Assembly (NCBI GenBank): GCA_016630905.1
Contig: WBMQ01000002.1
Location: 434,001-498,000 of the forward strand
Reading direction: 5' to 3'
Length of the DNA: 64,000 nt
Origin: Capillidium heterosporum
Taxonomy: Eukaryota > Entomophthoromycota > Entomophthoromycetes > Entomophthorales > Capillidiaceae
The notes under the pieces were generated by a model. It ran no database searches, was not told where the DNA came from, and saw only the letters and a program-made list of their open reading frames with translations. Below are positions 59,713 to 64,000 of the stretch, piece after piece (the stretch's first letter is position 1; the number at the start of each line of letters is the position of its first letter). The position numbers and the translations under genes are program-made.

Positions 59713-61470
59713 TTAATTGGGATCAGAGGTAGATGTACTATTCTCTATACCTAATTTAGGACCTTGCAGTTGAAGACCAAAGTCGATTTTGGCCAATCTT
59801 AAGGATGGCAAATTAAACTGAGCCGAAAACCTGTGGTATGAGGATCGAAGATACCTTTGAATATCAGCTTTAATACCATCGATGGCTGTATCCATGACCT
59901 GCCTTTGAACGTCTCCAACTGCATTAGTGTGTCGATATCGGATCAAAAATGAATAACACTGAGTTAAATAAGGTATATGATAATAGTAGGAGTATCGAAG
60001 ATCAACTAACTTACTGAATCCAATGGCACAAAGTGAAAAGTGGACCAATTTCCTTAAAATTTCTTTAGATATCCCAAATACCCTATAAGTTTTACTCTTG
60101 AAATTGTCTATTTCGATAAAAGATCCGTAAAGGGCAGTCGATAGGTACAGGAATTGAAAGCAGTACAACAAAAACGATGTGAATTCAATAAGTTGATTTA
60201 GTATCTCCAATGATTTACATCTGGAACTACTTTTGCACATATGTAGATCTTGAAGGGTATTCATCATATCGAAGGCAAATGTATTTACCAAGTCGCTTGC
60301 TGTACCATCACTTACATCTCTTGACTTATTCCCAGTAAGCCGTAGGCTTCTCAACACAAGGAATTTTAGGGTGTAAGAGCCTATATAGAGCTGCTGTTTC
60401 TGAAACGCAATGGTCAGGTAATTCAAATCATCTGAAAGTTCTTGGTTGCAAAGGTAGTCATCAATGCATCGTACTCTTAAAGTGGTGCTTAAATAGGACG
60501 TGTGGGGAAATTGGTATGCCTGGCGGTTTATGGATTTCACGATGCAAAAGGTTAGCAACGAGTTGTAGGTCAGGAGCGCTTCTAATGTAAAGACGCTAGT
60601 TCTGTTAGAAGTTGGTCTAGCTATATGTAGTCCGATCTGGTGCGCCATTTCGATAGCGGTGCTGATGAAGCAACTGGAATACTTGTTGATGTTGTGAAAT
60701 GACTGGGTTCCCAAAATCAAAAGAGTTTGGACTGTATCTAGCGAAAAATTGGTGTTGCTAGGTAAGAGGCGCCCACGAATAGTTTTAAACAAAATGTCCA
60801 TCAGGGGATCATGCTGCGTACTATTTTCAATGTTAAGACCACTCAATCAGATAGCCGATTGCAATAGGTTGGATCTTGGATACTTGAGGAAATTGAGCAT
60901 CATACCTATTGGGCAAAATACATTTATATACCGAAAGTAGTTGATGGTAGCTTGATAAAAAGTTAAAAAACGGTCTGTTGTCAATAGCTTGAGTGGTTGG
61001 TACAGAATTTTGGCCACCCTAGGCACTGACAAGGACTTTATTAGTTCGGAATGGTTGTGTATATGCTTGTAACTTAGCGAGTTGATCGAAATCCTAAGGA
61101 ACTGGAAAAAGGTAAATATATCGAGCATAGTCCTAGGCCACGGGAAATGGAAAAGTAGCTCCCATTCAAGTATTTTAAACCTATTAAAGTAAGCTATCAA
61201 CTATGTAGGTAGGTTACCTCTAGCGACAATTCCTTTCTCTAAAGTCTTTGATTCGGTTTCTTTGACTTGGAAACTAATGATACCTCTTCTAACCGAATTG
61301 GAAAGTACTGAGCGTCTCTGCACTTGCCTTTCATATGTACATTTGACATTGAAACTAAGACACCTATCGCAGGGCAAAAATCTATTGCATTTTTTCTTCT
61401 TTGACGTACATTGATCGCACGCTCAATTCTTCTTTACTGGGCCATCGTTGGATCCTATCCAGCTCTTCAT
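59713..61470 (-). pseudogene. Zn2Cys6 transcription factor, array copy 6 (three lesions)
   Basis: Otherwise complete copy with three breaks. In exon 1 (61470-61218, still 253 bases as in the sisters) a TGA stands where sisters encode Arg just before CDQC. Exon 2 has lost one base near its start, so the frame after the intron is shifted. Another TGA near 60,847-60,849 replaces the Trp of the AIWLSGL motif. The cluster (CDQCTSKKKKC...CDRCLSFNVKC) is intact. The 3' end is extended relative to sisters (ends TSTSDPN). Few lesions means recent inactivation. Both stops could come from a single C-to-T or G-to-A change. Confidence 0.85.
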
Positions 61471-62240
61471 ATCTTTTTATCCAGATTCTATCTCTGTTTG
61501 AAGGTTCAATTTGAATGAGAAGTTTGCCAAATTGTCGAGACGCAACCAAAGTAAATATATGAGCAGAATCAGAAACTCTATATTTTTGTAAACTACCCGT
61601 ATTTAACCAAACTAATAGTTTAAACTCAAATACCCTTAGTAGTGAAGAGCACTCTCTTCTCTTTACTATATGGAATAATCTAGGATTCTCACCAATTTAG
61701 TTAAAACAATAAGTAGTCGCTTTGAATGGATCAGTGCCATTTGCGACGCTCACAAAATACGACATCGAACCATTAGCTATCGCAATATATTTTCTATTAT
61801 ACTATCTATTAGCTTAGTGTCATTGTCGCTTAGCGTTACAAGCAGAGCTGACTTATGTTGCTTAGTCTATCATATCAGTATAGCGATTTTGCATAGGGTA
61901 ATATCATCTTGCGGATACAAAATATACTTGCAGTGACCTGTCTCTTAAAGAAACAGAGGTGAGTTTCTTGTATGTATCATGAGTGCCTAAGGTTAATTCC
62001 TAAGGCATTTGAAATAGCGATTGCAAAGGGGAATTAAAGTAAACCATAAAATACAACAATAGGTATTTATAAAAGAATTTTAATCAGACAATTGAAATAA
62101 ATATATTTAATTAAGCTTTAATTTTAACACTACCACATTCGAAATTAAAAATACCCATTACAACTTCAAGTGAACTTGGGGCATCGATACGATAAGGCTA
62201 ACTTGAAAATAAATTTGGGAAAGCGAACTCAGGAGTAAAA
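61471..62240. other. intergenic, no gene seen
   Basis: AT-rich spacer between the regulator array and the LAMTOR1-like gene. Confidence 0.45.
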
Positions 62241-62927
62241 CTATAAACTCAATGGTACGACAAAATCTTGGTTCCCTTCCACTTTGACCCCTTGGAACTT
62301 CTGTCTGAATTGATCAGCAAAGCTGCTGAGGAAGTTGAGGTGCTGAGTGGTGTTGGGACTGGTGGACGCTTGGAATTTGCTCAAAATTTGATCTTGGTTG
62401 CTATCTTCCTGCTCAGGTAACTGAGAAAGTTGGCTTAACCTACGGTTGACTTCATTCCCTTCAATAGAGTTGAGCTTCTCACTCTTATTTAATTGCTCTC
62501 TATTTAGATTGGAAAGGGGAGGTTAGTTGAGTTGTACAAAAAGTATTAATATATAGCCTTACCTGTACTCGGAAGCTTGTTGGTCTCCATTCGTTTTAGT
62601 CAAGTTCTCAGTTAATATTTTAGCCCTTGATATGTCTATCAAATTGCTATGCGAATAAAATTAACATAAAAGTATAAAGTCAGTATTACTCGCTGGTTCG
62701 TTGAACTATTTCATTTAAAGTTTCAGTTCTCTTTGGCGATCATGTTTGCTAGATATGCCTTATTGTCAAGGAGTTGGTTACTAGTGACAGGCTCTGTTAT
62801 AGTTGGTGGTGCCAGCAATGAAGTTGTCTCATTTACCTTTTAGGAACCCCACTATTAGCAATTGGTTGCTCTAAATATAAATAACACTTACTTCAGGTTC
62901 GGTATTTTTACTACAGCAGGCGCCCAT
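62241..62927 (-). CDS. LAMTOR1: LAMTOR1/p18-like lysosomal (vacuolar) adaptor, frame break in exon 2
   Basis: Lipid-anchored scaffold of the Ragulator/EGO-type complex that tethers Rag GTPases for TORC1 signalling. Exons 62927-62892, 62836-62690, 62646-62563, 62499-62241. The N-terminus MGACCSKN is a classic N-myristoylation plus palmitoylation signal. The family core appears as EIVQRTSDNLIDISRA. The rest is Gln/Ser-rich, ending VVPLSL. Exons total 526 bases, one too many. Exon 2 runs NKAYLANMIAKEN, meets TGA (62725-62723), and the next frame goes on directly with ETLNEIVQRTS. A one-base skip gives 174 residues. Alternatively a roughly 76-nt intron (GTAACC...AAATAG) would remove the break, but also the first part of the core helix. 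The family call is moderately sure. Confidence 0.7.
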
Positions 62928-63641
62928 ATTCTTTATTAGTTGGTAATTAGGTTTGGTATATCTAGACGTTGTTGGTGTTTCCAAATAATTTTAAGCTGGA
63001 TTAGGAATAAAGTGATAACTTTGGCTTTTGGGAATGGTGAAATTTGGATTTTCGATATTATGAGCTAATTAGTCAACATTACTTCAGTTAAAGTGGCATA
63101 TGAAAAGTAACGGTTTGGAGTAACCACTTGGACTTGCAAATCCAGACATTTTCTACACTTTTGAAAGAAAATGGATTTTAACAGGAATAAAGATATTTCG
63201 ATCTACCGATCAAAACAGTTCTTGAAGAAATCGTATAGATAGCTCTTAGGCTGAGTAGAAATATGTCAAGTATATATTCCTGAACAGTAGGCGCAAGGGG
63301 TTAAAAAATTGGCTTTTTGATCCTTGAATTCATTTAAACTCGAACTTTGAAACTAGTTTCCAAAAAGGCAAATTTACGCGCATCAAAGTACAGAGAGCAC
63401 TATAAAGAAAAGTACACCCTTTACTCTTTAGATAGCAAAATACGTGTAAGAGATGCTGGATACATCTTTATCTCTGTCCCCAATTCAATGCATCTCTTTT
63501 TTCTCTACTTTTCTGTTAGCAGGATAACTTGTGAGCACAACACAGAGCTTTTGCTAAGCACAATTATTCAAAACTCGACTTTTGCAAATTCAATTCGTCA
63601 CACCACTTTTCAAAGTTACAAAAGTTTATCAACTGCAAACA
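62928..63641. promoter_or_regulatory. divergent promoter region, LAMTOR1-like / MUS81
   Basis: About 700 bases between two divergent start codons. Frames within it (for example 63,347-63,641) have no initiator or similarity and run into the MUS81 exon out of frame. No sharp promoter element identified. Confidence 0.4.
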
Positions 63642-64000
63642 ATGCCTCCACCAAGAAGTTGCGCCAATCCCGATTACTACAGCTTAATCGAAATTTGGTA
63701 CCTAGAAGCAAAGTATAAAGGCAATAACTACCAGTATGCTTTAAAGAAGGTAGGTTCTTTCTACAAACTTTGGTTAATAGTTAGGCATTAGATTCATTAA
63801 AGAATTATCCATCTCGTTTAACTTTGAAACAGCTAGGGAAGCTGCCTGGTATTGGAAAACATACAATTGCTAGACTACAGAAGGAACTAGATACACTTGG
63901 TAAGATCTTTTGTAATTTAACAGGCTAACTTATAATAAGATGAACCGCAGTCTAGCCAAGATGAATTCGAGTTTGAATCTACTCAGCCCACCAGTAGTCA
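63642..64000 (+). CDS. MUS81: MUS81 structure-specific endonuclease, N-terminal part, cut by window end
   Basis: Catalytic subunit of the Mus81-Eme1/Mms4 nuclease that cuts branched DNA. Exons 63642-63749, 63785-63899 and 63940 onward (partial). The start MPPPRSCANPDYYSLIEIWY followed by YQYALKKALDSLKNYPSRL is the family's N-terminal helix-hairpin-helix domain. LGKLPGIGKHTIARLQKEL is next, then an acidic/serine linker. The nuclease domain lies outside the window. Introns are 35 and 40 nt; the second splits an Asp codon. The identification rests on the HhH domain and its position at the N-terminus. Confidence 0.85.

Noticed and set aside
1-64000. tRNA, rRNA, CRISPR arrays, viral or LTR elements
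   Set aside because: No T-loop/anticodon arrangement, rRNA segment, regular spacer-repeat array or LTR/polyprotein signature was recognised on reading both strands; a tRNA scan was not possible.

Overview
The window is nuclear DNA of a fungus. It is AT-rich, with many very short introns (about 35-76 nt, GTA-type donors, often a CTAAC/CTAAT-like branch site and a TAG/AAG acceptor). Gal4-type Zn2Cys6 regulators and a fused THI6-type thiamine enzyme point to Fungi. A secreted trypsin, the SLU7/LAMTOR1/DPM2 set and the intron density suggest an early-diverging (zygomycete-grade, possibly entomophthoralean) fungus rather than a budding yeast; that placement is inference.

Layout. 1-680: 5' part of a secreted trypsin (minus). 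2.2-6.8 kb: three tandem plus-strand genes for secreted Pro/Lys-rich repeat proteins with similar promoters and start regions. 7.3-27.8 kb: housekeeping genes SLU7, a TIS11-type CCCH protein, a FEN1/XPG-fold protein with altered catalytic residues, a septin, DPM2 (plus strand, divergent from the septin), KTI12, HMG-CoA synthase, an EF-Tu relic, and SDHB. 30.8-32.0 kb: a second EF-Tu relic (plus). 32.7-45.2 kb: THI6, an unrecognised multi-exon gene, an unrecognised small gene, ARP2, and two tandem rhodanese paralogues. 46.3-47.2 kb: a 5'-truncated LINE with target-site duplication and poly(A) tail. 48.2-61.5 kb: six tandem minus-strand Zn2Cys6 regulator copies, three intact and three decayed, with a gene-conversion tract between two of them. 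62.2-64 kb: a LAMTOR1-like gene and the 5' end of MUS81.

Most exon models were checked by adding exon lengths. Those for SLU7, the XPG-like gene, septin, DPM2, KTI12, HMG-CoA synthase, SDHB, both rhodaneses and three regulators sum to whole codons and read without interruption. The models for THI6, ARP2 and the LAMTOR1-like gene each carry exactly one extra base. In each of these the break lies at or within about two codons of an in-frame stop, and dropping the first base of that stop restores the conserved frame. This could be +1 ribosomal frameshifting, assembly error, or (for THI6 and LAMTOR1) unusual splicing. It is the observation most worth testing.

Other points: the two EF-Tu relics have both lost their GTP-binding motifs; the rhodanese pair share exon lengths and TATA spacing but differ in N-terminal targeting; and several genes have an intron within the first few codons. 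No tRNA, rRNA or CRISPR array was seen.
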